A DNA stretch of 35,493 nucleotides from an uncultured Alphaproteobacteria bacterium (GTDB lineage: Bacteria; Pseudomonadota; Alphaproteobacteria; RF32; CAG-239): contig CALXPL010000010.1 of NCBI GenBank assembly GCA_944390275.1, positions 1-35,493 of the forward strand. Reading direction: 5' to 3'. This document shows, one piece after another, positions 8,841 to 17,300 of this stretch. The notes below the pieces were generated by a model. It worked only from the letters and a program-made list of their open reading frames with translations, searched no databases and was not told the origin of the DNA. Within the stretch, counting starts at the first letter, position 1. Each line of letters opens with the position of its first letter. Both the position numbers and the translations under genes were made by a program.

Positions 8841-8874
8841 TTACATGCTTCCTTTGCCCTTGCGATGAGCTATC

Positions 8875-9753
8875 TTATTCTTCAACAGAATGCCCGTTCT
8901 TTTCATCTTCGCTTACAATCCCTGAACTCCTGCTCCGGATTCTTTTCTTTTTATCTATTGTTAGGAAATATAATCCTCCCGAAAATCCTATCAGACTCAA
9001 TAAAGCTATAATCACTTCTTGTGTGGAATAATCTTTTTGGTTTATATAATGAATTTCAGCTCGCAAAACTTTGGGATTCCTGCCTTCAAATAATTCCTTT
9101 TTTCCATCAATGGATATTACCGAATATTTTTTGAATCTTGCCAGTTTTTCCTGCGTGTTTATTGCTTTATCTGAACTTATACTCCATGCATTGCTATTTA
9201 TGGTTTTGGTCTTGCTTTGTATCTTGGTTAGTTCGCCATAATCCATAAATTCTATATGCTGTTGGGTAAAGTTTAAATCACTTAACGCTTCTGGAAAACA
9301 TTTTCCTAAAAATAAATAAGTACCTGGTATAAATGCTAAGCCGCAGGCCGCTGCTCCTATTATCTTTACGGTTTTTAAATTGTCTTCCCTTTTGTTTACA
9401 TGGGCCGGTATCAAAACCATTATGCCTAACAAAAGGAATATTCCTTGCAGTACTAATGCGCTGTTTACATTCGTGGTTCTTTTGCTTTCTAATGCATTTA
9501 TGTCATCTTGGACGGCTTTACTTACATAGAAATTTTCATCCTTCATGTATATGTAGGCCGGCTCTTTGTCAACCGTTATCTTATTGCCTAAGATAAAGTC
9601 CGTTGTGCCGTTTTCCGTGCAATAGTTTATTCCGTTTATTTGCGCGGATTTTTCATTGATTGCCGTTAGTTCTCCATGGTCAACAATTTCGTAATTTTCA
9701 CAAGATGTGAATAGGAACATCATGCTCATCATCCAAAATAATAATTTTTTCAT
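8875..9753 (-). CDS. Lipoprotein with three membrane segments, copy B
   Basis: 292 aa, paralogue of the 911-1783 product. It has a lipoprotein signal with FTSC at about residues 16-19, a first soluble domain with GELTAINEKSAQINGINY, two hydrophobic segments (about 97-117 and 132-152), a second soluble region with YGELTKIQSKTKTINSNAW, a third hydrophobic segment (about 244-265) and a tail SEDEKNGHSVEE. The soluble regions again look like a duplicated motif (GELT-I-...-IN). N- and C-termini are the parts best kept between the two paralogues. Function is unknown; the constant pairing with a Cys-rich secreted protein suggests a shared envelope role (inference). Confidence 0.75.
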   Translation of the reverse strand: MKKLLFWMMSMMFLFTSCENYEIVDHGELTAINEKSAQINGINYCTENGTTDFILGNKITVDKEPAYIYMKDENFYVSKAVQDDINALESKRTTNVNSALVLQGIFLLLGIMVLIPAHVNKREDNLKTVKIIGAAACGLAFIPGTYLFLGKCFPEALSDLNFTQQHIEFMDYGELTKIQSKTKTINSNAWSISSDKAINTQEKLARFKKYSVISIDGKKELFEGRNPKVLRAEIHYINQKDYSTQEVIIALLSLIGFSGGLYFLTIDKKKRIRSRSSGIVSEDEKNGHSVEE

Positions 9754-9792
9754 AATTTTATGGTTTAAATTAATAATATGTGAATTGAACTA

Positions 9793-9822
9793 AATTTATT
9801 TTTTTATTTTGTCAAAAGTCAA
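9793..9822 (-). promoter_or_regulatory. Sigma-70-type promoter of lipoprotein gene B
   Basis: On the minus strand: -35 TTGACT (9817-9822), 18-base spacer, -10 TAAATT (9793-9798). The -35 and the leader are the same as upstream of the paralogue at 1783; the -10 box and spacer have drifted. Confidence 0.5.
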
Positions 9823-9868
9823 GCGTGTTTTCGAAAATAACGAAATCCTTTTTGCCGCAAATACCTCT

Positions 9869-11119
9869 TTAATGCACTTTTAGGAGTTCTTGCCATGAGG
9901 TGGTGTATGATTGACTTCGGTGTTCGCGGCGGATGAAGTGCTTTATCTCTTGGCTTAAACTGCCAAATCGTATGGTCTTGGCTCCCAGTTTCTCATTCAA
10001 ATCATCTACCGCTTGCAACAATTTTTGTTCCCGACACTCATCGGCTTCCGTTTCAAATAAATTGCGCTGACCTGCGCCGCGCTTCCGAATCTCCGTGAGC
10101 GTTATGCCCGCACGCTTGTAGTGTTTGCCTTCGCGGTATATTTCTCTTAAACCTTGTTCCATCGCTTTTAAGAATTTTGATGTTAGCGCACTGGCTCGAT
10201 TCAACCCTATAAAACTTGTGTTTTGATAAAATTCTTCATTCTTGGAAAAGCGATTGGTGCTGAGATAAACAATTATTCCGCCGGCTTCTCCGCCTTGTCG
10301 TCTTAGCCTTTGACAGGCACTGTCCGTGAATTCTCCGAGTATCCTTCTTAACTCTTCAAAGGTTTGGACTTCGTGCTCAAAGCTGCGCGAACACATGAGG
10401 CTTTGTTGTTCTCCGTTGTGCTCGTGTGCCAAGCATGAAATGCCTTGCAATTCCATGACCGTCTTTTCTAAATTTATGCCAAAGTGGCGGCGGATTAATC
10501 CTGCCGGTGCGCGTACCAAATCTTGTGCCGTGAATATGCCCAGAAAATTTAATCGCGGTTTGAGATTCCGTCCAATCCCCCAGACATTCCCGACTTCTAC
10601 TTCACTTAAAATTTTTGCCGTTGCCTCGGCATTGTGAAAATAACAAACTTTATCCCTTGTCAGCGGTTTGGCTCGCTCTCCCGCAATTTTGCACAGCGTT
10701 TTGCTCGGGGCTATGCCTATGGAAACCGAAATGCCGGTTTGTTGTAATATCGTGTTGCGTAAAGATAACGCTTCTTCTACGATGCTCTCCGTTTCTTTTA
10801 CTTCCGCAAAGGCTTCGTCTATGGAATAAATTTCTAAATTGGGAAAACGCTCCTTGATTAAATTCATGACCCGTTGCGACATGTCTGCGTATAGCTCATA
10901 ATTTGACGATAAGGCAAGTCCGCCTTGCGCTCTTAAGTCTTCTGCTATTTTGAAATAAGGGCTGCCCATAGCTATTCCCAGCTTTTTGGCTTCGTTGGAA
11001 CGCGCAACAACACAGCCGTCATTGTTGGAAAGAACTACAACCGCGCGGTTTTGTAAATGCGGTTGAAAGGCTCGCTCGCAGGATACAAAAAAATTATCGC
11101 AATCAATTAATATATACAT
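9869..11119 (-). CDS. umuC: Error-prone DNA polymerase V catalytic subunit, UmuC family
   Basis: 416 aa, close to the 422 aa of E. coli UmuC. It is a Y-family translesion polymerase. The metal-binding carboxylates are present: D6 and D8 in MYILIDCDNFF, and D101/E102 in YSIDEAF. SNNDGCVVARS (31-41) is a UmuC signature. The helix-hairpin-helix region follows (KILSEVEVGNVWGIG), then the little-finger domain. QRNLF at 351-355 matches the sliding-clamp-binding motif seen as QLNLF in E. coli UmuC. It is encoded downstream of the umuD'-like gene after a 169-base gap and probably depends on the SOS box at 11699-11713. Confidence 0.93.
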   Translation of the reverse strand: MYILIDCDNFFVSCERAFQPHLQNRAVVVLSNNDGCVVARSNEAKKLGIAMGSPYFKIAEDLRAQGGLALSSNYELYADMSQRVMNLIKERFPNLEIYSIDEAFAEVKETESIVEEALSLRNTILQQTGISVSIGIAPSKTLCKIAGERAKPLTRDKVCYFHNAEATAKILSEVEVGNVWGIGRNLKPRLNFLGIFTAQDLVRAPAGLIRRHFGINLEKTVMELQGISCLAHEHNGEQQSLMCSRSFEHEVQTFEELRRILGEFTDSACQRLRRQGGEAGGIIVYLSTNRFSKNEEFYQNTSFIGLNRASALTSKFLKAMEQGLREIYREGKHYKRAGITLTEIRKRGAGQRNLFETEADECREQKLLQAVDDLNEKLGAKTIRFGSLSQEIKHFIRREHRSQSYTTSWQELLKVH

Positions 11120-11168
11120 TCTTTTCTTTCCAATGCTTTATCAGGGTAGGGGCTGTTCTTTATGATGA

Positions 11169-11234
11169 GCTTCCTTTGTGAGTGGTTGTTCTTTATAAGT
11201 TGTTTCTTTATGGGGGGGCTTCCTTTGTGAGTGG
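11169..11234. repeat. Pair of 17-bp direct repeats in the umuD'-umuC gap
   Basis: GCTTCCTTTGTGAGTGG occurs at 11169-11185 and again at 11218-11234. The gap between the two genes (11120-11288) has no other coding potential that I can see. The role is unknown. Confidence 0.5.
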
Positions 11235-11288
11235 CTAATCCTTTGCCTGTTCGGTTGGTTCTCCTTGTGGCTTATTTGTTCCTTTCGC

Positions 11289-11666
11289 TTAATCTAAATG
11301 AACGTGTAACGGGTCTAAAGGGCGTATGATGGCGGTTACTACTCCCCAAATGCTGAATTCGTCTTCGGCTTTTATGAAATAACGTTTGGTTTCTTTCCCG
11401 TCATGAGCCAATAGAAGAGGGCGGTCTTGGTGGGTTTTGAATTTGCGTACATAAAATTCTTTATTCAATGTGCAGACAACAATGTTGTCCGATTGTGCTT
11501 TTATCGCGCGATCAACCAAAAGCAAATCTCCGTCCTTTATGCCGCCGCCAAGCATGGCATTCCCTTCCATGCGGACAAAATATGTGCCGTTGGGGTGGCG
11601 GATGAGAAGCTGATTTAAATCTAACCCCGGTTGCGAAAAATCTTGTGCCGGTGAACCAAACGACAT
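11289..11666 (-). CDS. umuD: UmuD'-like polymerase V accessory subunit, encoded without the cleavable arm
   Basis: 125 aa. The body matches UmuD: LDLNQLLIRHPNGTYFV, GGGIKDGDLLLVDRAI, FSIWGVVTAII. The first residues, MSFGSPAQDF, align with the residues just after the E. coli self-cleavage site (Cys24-Gly25), so the gene starts where mature UmuD' starts. A strong AAGGAG lies 7-8 bases before the ATG and there is no in-frame upstream start. The catalytic Ser60 is replaced by Ala37 (GNAM for GDSM; codon GCC, 11556-11558), and Lys97 by Arg74 (VRKF for VKKL). It should pair with UmuC without RecA-driven processing. P1 HumD is a known UmuD'-like precedent. It is the first gene of the umuD'-umuC operon. 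Confidence 0.9.
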   Translation of the reverse strand: MSFGSPAQDFSQPGLDLNQLLIRHPNGTYFVRMEGNAMLGGGIKDGDLLLVDRAIKAQSDNIVVCTLNKEFYVRKFKTHQDRPLLLAHDGKETKRYFIKAEDEFSIWGVVTAIIRPLDPLHVHLD

Positions 11667-11698
11667 GCCTTTTCTCCTTGTTCTCTTTTCTTCCTTTC

Positions 11699-11713
11699 GT
11701 TCCTATTTTGTTC
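11699..11713. promoter_or_regulatory. Alphaproteobacterial-type SOS (LexA) box
   Basis: GTTC-CTATTTT-GTTC, an exact GTTC-N7-GTTC direct repeat, the LexA site described for alphaproteobacteria. It lies 33 bases upstream of the umuD'-like start codon. A third GTTC occurs nearby (about 11690). Confidence 0.7.
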
Positions 11714-11782
11714 TTTTATTCTTACTCCTTCTTTTACCTCTTTTCAAGAGATTTCTTCTTTTTTGTGCATATCTTATCGGCA

Positions 11783-11860
11783 AAAAAATGCGGGGAAATT
11801 CCCCCGCATTATGGTTTAATTCGATGTTGTCGGATGAAGTGTGCGGTTCTTACGGCCTTT
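11783..11860 (-). terminator. Terminator module after the GT8 gene (copy of 13067-13144)
   Basis: Hairpin ATGCGGGG / CCCCGCAT with a T run on the minus strand, plus about 50 bases of shared flank. It differs from 13067-13144 at only two of 78 positions by my alignment. It starts six bases beyond the GT8 stop codon. Confidence 0.8.
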
Positions 11861-11865
11861 GGGGG

Positions 11866-12954
11866 TTATTTTCCTTTTAAAAACAGTCGAACATCTTTTA
11901 TTTTTGATTTTAAAATCTTTTTCTTCTCTTGATAATGGCGTTTTAGTTTTCCAAAAGTTACACTTGCTAAAAACTGGCAACGATAATAATTAAATCGGTT
12001 TTTACTGTACTGAGCTATGTTTCTTACGGTGGAGAAATTGGCTAATCTGTCTATGCTGAAAAGAGAAAAATGTTTGAGGTTGGTGTATATAATTTCTTCA
12101 TAAAATACCGTGTGTCTGGCGTTTTCCCAAAAATAATCAGCTCCTTCTTTTTCCGGATGAGTCCATGCTTTGCTGGTGGATATGTAGTGAATTATTCCCG
12201 GATTGTCTTTTAATTTTTGTATCTTGGCTGAATATTCTTTATTTATTGTTACGTCGCATGCCCATGCGTGCCATTGGACGTTCCATTTGAAATCCAGTTT
12301 TTGATAGTCATTTCTAAATAAAATATTTAAGGTGCATTGGTCGAGATATTTAAAGCTGTTGACATCTTGCAAAATTTCAAAACATTTCTTGTCAAAATTT
12401 ATTGCTTTAAGTTTCGTGATGTCCATTATTAAAACACCGGCGTTGAAGTAATCTTCAACTTTCGATAATTTGATTCTTTTAACAACATAATTTTTCCATT
12501 CGGGATTTTCTTTCAGGTCTGTAAATCCAAAATAATCCGGACAAGCTCCCAGCGCGCGATTGTGTAAATCTGTTGTGTAGAGTTCGTGTAAATCTTGATT
12601 GACGATTAAATCACAATCCAAATATATTACTTTTTGATATTGCTTGAAAATTTGCGGAATAAAAAGGCGCAGGTATGTGGTGTAGGTGTAACGCGGATTG
12701 TATTCAATAAAATCTAACTTTTTTATGTATTCTTCCGTCTTTATATATATCAATTTTTTGTTTTTATATTCTTTGAGACTTTTTTCTATTCTTTTTTTGT
12801 TTTTCTCGGAAATGCCGTTGTCTAAAATGTTTAAGTCATAAAAATCGTTTTTGTTTGAATTGGCTAAAATTGAGTATAATGTTACGCATAAATAAGGAGC
12901 GTATTTGTCATCAGATGCTAAAATTACGGGAATGGTCAGGCTTTCTTTTTTCAT
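11866..12954 (-). CDS. Family 8 glycosyltransferase
   Basis: 362 aa. IPVILASDDKYAPYLCVTLYSI (8-29) begins the GT8 domain, YTTYLRLFIPQIF (91-103) follows, and IYLDCDLIV holds the DxD metal site (D113, D115). YFNAGVLIMD (about 170-179) and the late GIIHYIS segment are family hallmarks. GT8 enzymes move glucose or galactose from UDP-sugars to lipopolysaccharide or other glycans with retention. The last ~80 residues are basic and less conserved, possibly for membrane association. The start MKKES is at 12954. Related to the third domain of the 14304-17840 protein. Confidence 0.9.
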   Translation of the reverse strand: MKKESLTIPVILASDDKYAPYLCVTLYSILANSNKNDFYDLNILDNGISEKNKKRIEKSLKEYKNKKLIYIKTEEYIKKLDFIEYNPRYTYTTYLRLFIPQIFKQYQKVIYLDCDLIVNQDLHELYTTDLHNRALGACPDYFGFTDLKENPEWKNYVVKRIKLSKVEDYFNAGVLIMDITKLKAINFDKKCFEILQDVNSFKYLDQCTLNILFRNDYQKLDFKWNVQWHAWACDVTINKEYSAKIQKLKDNPGIIHYISTSKAWTHPEKEGADYFWENARHTVFYEEIIYTNLKHFSLFSIDRLANFSTVRNIAQYSKNRFNYYRCQFLASVTFGKLKRHYQEKKKILKSKIKDVRLFLKGK

Positions 12955-13066
12955 TGCGCTTATTCCTTGTGATTTTTTTTGTTTACACCTGTGTTATATT
13001 AATTAGAGTTTTCCTATGCGTCAATTAAAATCTTTGGTTTTATTCTTAACAGAGGATAATTCTTAT

Positions 13067-13144
13067 AAAAAATGCGGGGAAATTCCCCCGCATTATGGTT
13101 TAATTCGATGTCTTCGGATGAAGTGTGCGGTTCTTACGGCCTTT
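13067..13144 (-). terminator. Terminator module at the end of the GT2 gene
   Basis: AATGCGGGG / CCCCGCATT hairpin (about 13071-13094) followed on the minus strand by TTTTTT. The duplicated module extends across the stop codon of the 13134-14183 gene, whose last three codons lie inside it. Confidence 0.8.
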
Positions 13145-14183
13145 CGGGCTTCGTAAATCTTGAGATTATTTTCTTTATGGCTTGGCTTATTCTTAAAGGC
13201 TTGGTTGCGCTTGGTGGGGGTAATAATTCTTTTATTTCGTCATAAAGATAGGGTTGATAAAAATATTTTTTTGCGAATTTATTGAATTTGTATCTCTTGT
13301 TGAGTTTGCCGATTTCTTCTCTTACACAGCTTTGCGCTTCTGGCGTTGTTACTTGTGTATAATGCCAGAGTGCGAATTCACACGCGAAATTGTTAAAACT
13401 GCGTTTGATGTCTTGGTTAAAATGCTTTTTGCTCTTTAACTGTTTTTCTAATTCCGTTAAAGCCGTTGCAAAACAACTTGGTGCGTGTTCTAAGCTATGT
13501 GATAAGGAGCGTTCATGTTGTCGGTAGGTTATCAATTCTTGTTCCGTATAGGTGATTTTGTCCGCTAAGGCCAGAGCCATATAAACAAATGTCAAATCAT
13601 TCGAATGTCGTATTTCTTGAAACTTTATTCCTTGTGTCTTGATGAATTCGTGTCTGAAAAGTTTATCCCACGGAAAACCACAGAATATTTGAAAAATATA
13701 TTTCTGATATTCTTTTTGCGGATTGAATTCTGTTTGATCCTTTATCAAAAATTTTTTTAGTGCCCAAGTAAGTGAGCTTACTTCTTTTTCACTCTGCTTG
13801 CGTGAACGGCAGACACAGATATCCGCTTGCCGGTCTTTTGCTGTCTTATACATTGTTTCAAGCAGCTCAGAGGCAAAAATATCATCACTGTCCAGAAAAC
13901 TTAAGTATTCTCCTCGCGCTTCTGCTAAACCGCGGTTCCGCGCTGCTCCGGCTCCTCGGTTTGTTTGGGTGATGATTTTTATGCGCTTGTCCCTTTGAGC
14001 ATAGGCTTCCAAAATCTTTAACGAGTTGTCCGTTGAGCCGTCATTCACACCTATTATTTCTATCTCTTTTAAACTCTGATTTCTAATACTTTCCAGACAT
14101 TCTGCCAGATACAGTTCCGCGTTGTATATCGGTATGATAACGCTGACTTTCGGCATGGTTAATATGGTGGGGGATTTTTTCAT
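13134..14183 (-). CDS. Family 2 glycosyltransferase
   Basis: 349 aa. PKVSVIIPIYNAELYLAEC (11-29), GVNDGSTDNS (about 45-54), GAGAARNRGL (about 82-91) and FLDSDD (about 100-105, the metal-binding DxDD) make a complete GT-A domain. The C-terminal half carries HSNDLTFVYMALAL and a basic tail. It is closest in style to the first two domains of the 14304-17840 protein, which share the NDGSTDNSL motif. Sugar specificity cannot be read from the sequence. It appears to be its own transcription unit, with hairpins on both sides. Confidence 0.9.
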   Translation of the reverse strand: MKKSPTILTMPKVSVIIPIYNAELYLAECLESIRNQSLKEIEIIGVNDGSTDNSLKILEAYAQRDKRIKIITQTNRGAGAARNRGLAEARGEYLSFLDSDDIFASELLETMYKTAKDRQADICVCRSRKQSEKEVSSLTWALKKFLIKDQTEFNPQKEYQKYIFQIFCGFPWDKLFRHEFIKTQGIKFQEIRHSNDLTFVYMALALADKITYTEQELITYRQHERSLSHSLEHAPSCFATALTELEKQLKSKKHFNQDIKRSFNNFACEFALWHYTQVTTPEAQSCVREEIGKLNKRYKFNKFAKKYFYQPYLYDEIKELLPPPSATKPLRISQAIKKIISRFTKPERP

Positions 14184-14260
14184 GAAACGCTTTCTTTCTT
14201 CTTGTTCTTTTATTTTAGTTTATTCTTTATGAGCCTGTTAATTCGTTTCTTTTCTAACTT

Positions 14261-14292
14261 TAATAATGCGGGGAAATTTCCCCGCATTATTA
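14261..14292. terminator. 32-base perfect palindrome, terminator of the glf operon
   Basis: Perfect palindrome with half site TAATAATGCGGGGAAA, just after the stop of the 14304-17840 gene. It shares the ATGCGGGG / CCCCGCAT core with the modules at 11783 and 13067 but lacks their flanks and has only a weak T tract. Confidence 0.65.
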
Positions 14293-14303
14293 AAAGGAAT
14301 AGA

Positions 14304-17300
14304 TTACTTCCATGTATTTTTGCTTATTGTTTTTAGCTGTTCCTTTATCATATCCGTTTGCTTTTCAATCTTGCTTATTTGTTCTGATATCTTGTTGCTT
14401 CTATTGCCTTGATTCCTAAGCTGAACGGAAATGCTTTCTTGGAGATTTTGAAGACGCTCCAGTTGCTTCCCTAAAGCTCTGTTATATTGCTTTAATTGTT
14501 CTATAAGCTCTTGATGCTTATTAACAAAACTTATTTTAAAGCCGAACAATTTAATTGTTTTTTTACAGCCTTTTTGTTCTATGCAAAATATTTTTGATGC
14601 TTTTTTCGGCTTTATTTTTTTTGCTATAACTTTTCTTATTTTCCTTAATTTTTTCAGTACATTCATATTATTCCAGTTTAACGCAAATATGATGTTTTGT
14701 AATTCCCACTTGGGATACTGATGATATTGTATTTCAAAGGTTATATAAATAACATCGCCGTTCTTTACATTCATTTCATAGTTGTAAGGCTTGTCGTGCC
14801 ATACCGAAATTGGAGCGTTTAAAATTTCTTGGTCATTAATTTTTATACTTTTATAATCAATCCAAAACGGAATGCGTTTGTTGTTGAGTTTTTTGTCCGG
14901 TGCTTTGAAGGATAAAATCAATTTTCCGCTTTTAATTGCTTTAATTCTTAGTAAATTATTTTTATCGTATCCTTCAACAACTTGTCCTATGCCTTTGGCA
15001 TTGCTAAACCATGCCGGCTGGCTTATTCTACATGATTTATTGCTTGAAATTTCAATTTTATTGTCTGCTCCTCCTTCGTTCTTTATGTCTAACCGGTATT
15101 GTTTTAATTGTGTTAAGACTGTTTTGTGAAGATCATTTTTTTTGCAGTTCTTTTTTATTTTTTTATAATATGTGGTTTTTTTTGCATATGTCCACCATAT
15201 GTTATCATAATATGTTATGTTATATTGCCAAGGTTTTATTTTGTCAGCATAGTGAATAATAACTGGTGAATTTTTTGCTTTTTCTATTTCTTCTGAGCTA
15301 TATATTTTTTTGCTAATACAACTTTGCCATAAATTTTTTGTTTCGTATTGTTGCATGAAATTGTATTTTAAGGGTAATGTTTTTATTCTTCCAAAGCAGG
15401 CGACATTCAAAACATCTTGGTCAACAGTTTCATAATTGTTTTTTGAGAGTTTTACAAATTTCTCCGTCATCTTATCTTGACGAATTTGTTTTAAATTCAT
15501 TACCAAAACACCGGCATTAATATAGTGGTCTATATTCGGTAAATTTAGTCTTTGGCAGTGTTTTTGTGGAACAAAATGATAGCCGGCGGCTTTTACTCCG
15601 GCGACATAGTTGTTGCCCAAATCAATCGAGTATAATTCACTTAAATCTTGGCATACACATATATCAACATCAAGATATAGGCATTTGTCATAATAATCTG
15701 GAAGTATATCCGCTGCTAAAAGACGATAATAAGTTGGTGATGTTATGTGCGATATCATTTGTTTTAAATCTGAAAAAGAATTTTTCATATCTATAAAATG
15801 TATATCACAATCATAATTCTCTTTTAATTTCATTATCATTTTTTTGTTCTTGTTGTCAAAGGAACTCGGAACTAAAAGATAATAGTCATAACTTGTGGTT
15901 TTTTTGGCGTTTTCAAGCATGGAAAACATTGTTATATACATATAGGGAGCGTAATTATTATCTGCTGATAATATTACCGGTATCGTTTGTGTGCCTGTTA
16001 TGTATGGTTTTATTTTATTCCATGTCTTACTGTCAATAATTGATGAATTTAAATTTCCTGATGCGTATTCTTGTTTTATTTCTTCTGCAATTTTTTGATT
16101 TATCTCTGTCCATGCGTCTTCTTCTACGCGAGATAAATTCCATAAATATGAATTTATCATTTTTGTGTAATATAAAGGATAAAATTTTTCCTTATCCTTT
16201 ATTTGTGATAATTTGCTTTTTATGAAATGATATTCATTAAAAATACATTCTACCGTTTTTTTACTGTTTACGGATGATAAGCTGTTATCTTGTCTATAAT
16301 AGTAAAAAGGTATGTTTATATAATATCCTGATTGGGCATTGAATATTACTTGGTAGTAAAATCCTTGGTCTTGAAATGATGCTCCCGGTGTTTCTTGGTA
16401 TTTTATGGCATATTTGTTAATAAAACTTCTTTTGTATATTCCTGCACAATTTGTTATTGCTCCAACGATTAATCCTATATTGTATAAATCATTTCTAACG
16501 CTGTTGTATAAACTTTTGTCTGTTATGCAATTACTGTATTTCTTTTGGTTGTTTTTTGACCACCAAAAATATGTGTCTCCTTTGACAAAATCAACTCCGG
16601 TTTCTTGTGCTTTGTTGTATAGTGTTTCGTACATCTTTAAGTCAATAAAATCGTCCGGTTCTACAATCCCTATGTATTCGCCTGTGGCTATTCCTATGCC
16701 GCAATTCATTGTTTGCCCATAACCGGCATTGGGTTTATCTATATAAAATATTCTTGAATCTTTTGCCGCATATTCTTTTATGATATCTAATGAGTTATCT
16801 GTCGAACCGTCATTCACACATATGATTTCTATTTCTTTTAAACTTTGATTTATAACACTATCTAAACATTCTCTTAAATATTTTTCTGCATTGTATATTG
16901 GCAAAATTACCGAAACTTTTGCTTCTGATGGTTTGTATTTTCGTTTGGCATTATCTATACATATTTGCATGATTTCTTGTCTTATATCTTGTATCCTATT
17001 TGACGTGATTTCTAATATTGATAACTTAAAATCTTTTTTGATGCGGTTTAATGTTAATTCATAAAGTTTCTGTAACTGTTTTTTTTGTGCATAGACTAAG
17101 TTATCTCTTAGACCTTGAAGCAAATCAAAAACCTTTTCTTCCGTCCATTTTAATTTTTGTTGGTTGCATCTATAGACGTAACTGTATTGTGTTATACCGT
17201 AGAATTTTTTTGCGGTATTCATTGCTTGGCAAAAAAATGGCGGGTCTTGATATCTTTTATATTCGGGAAAATAAATATTGTTATTTTTTATGAGGCTTGT

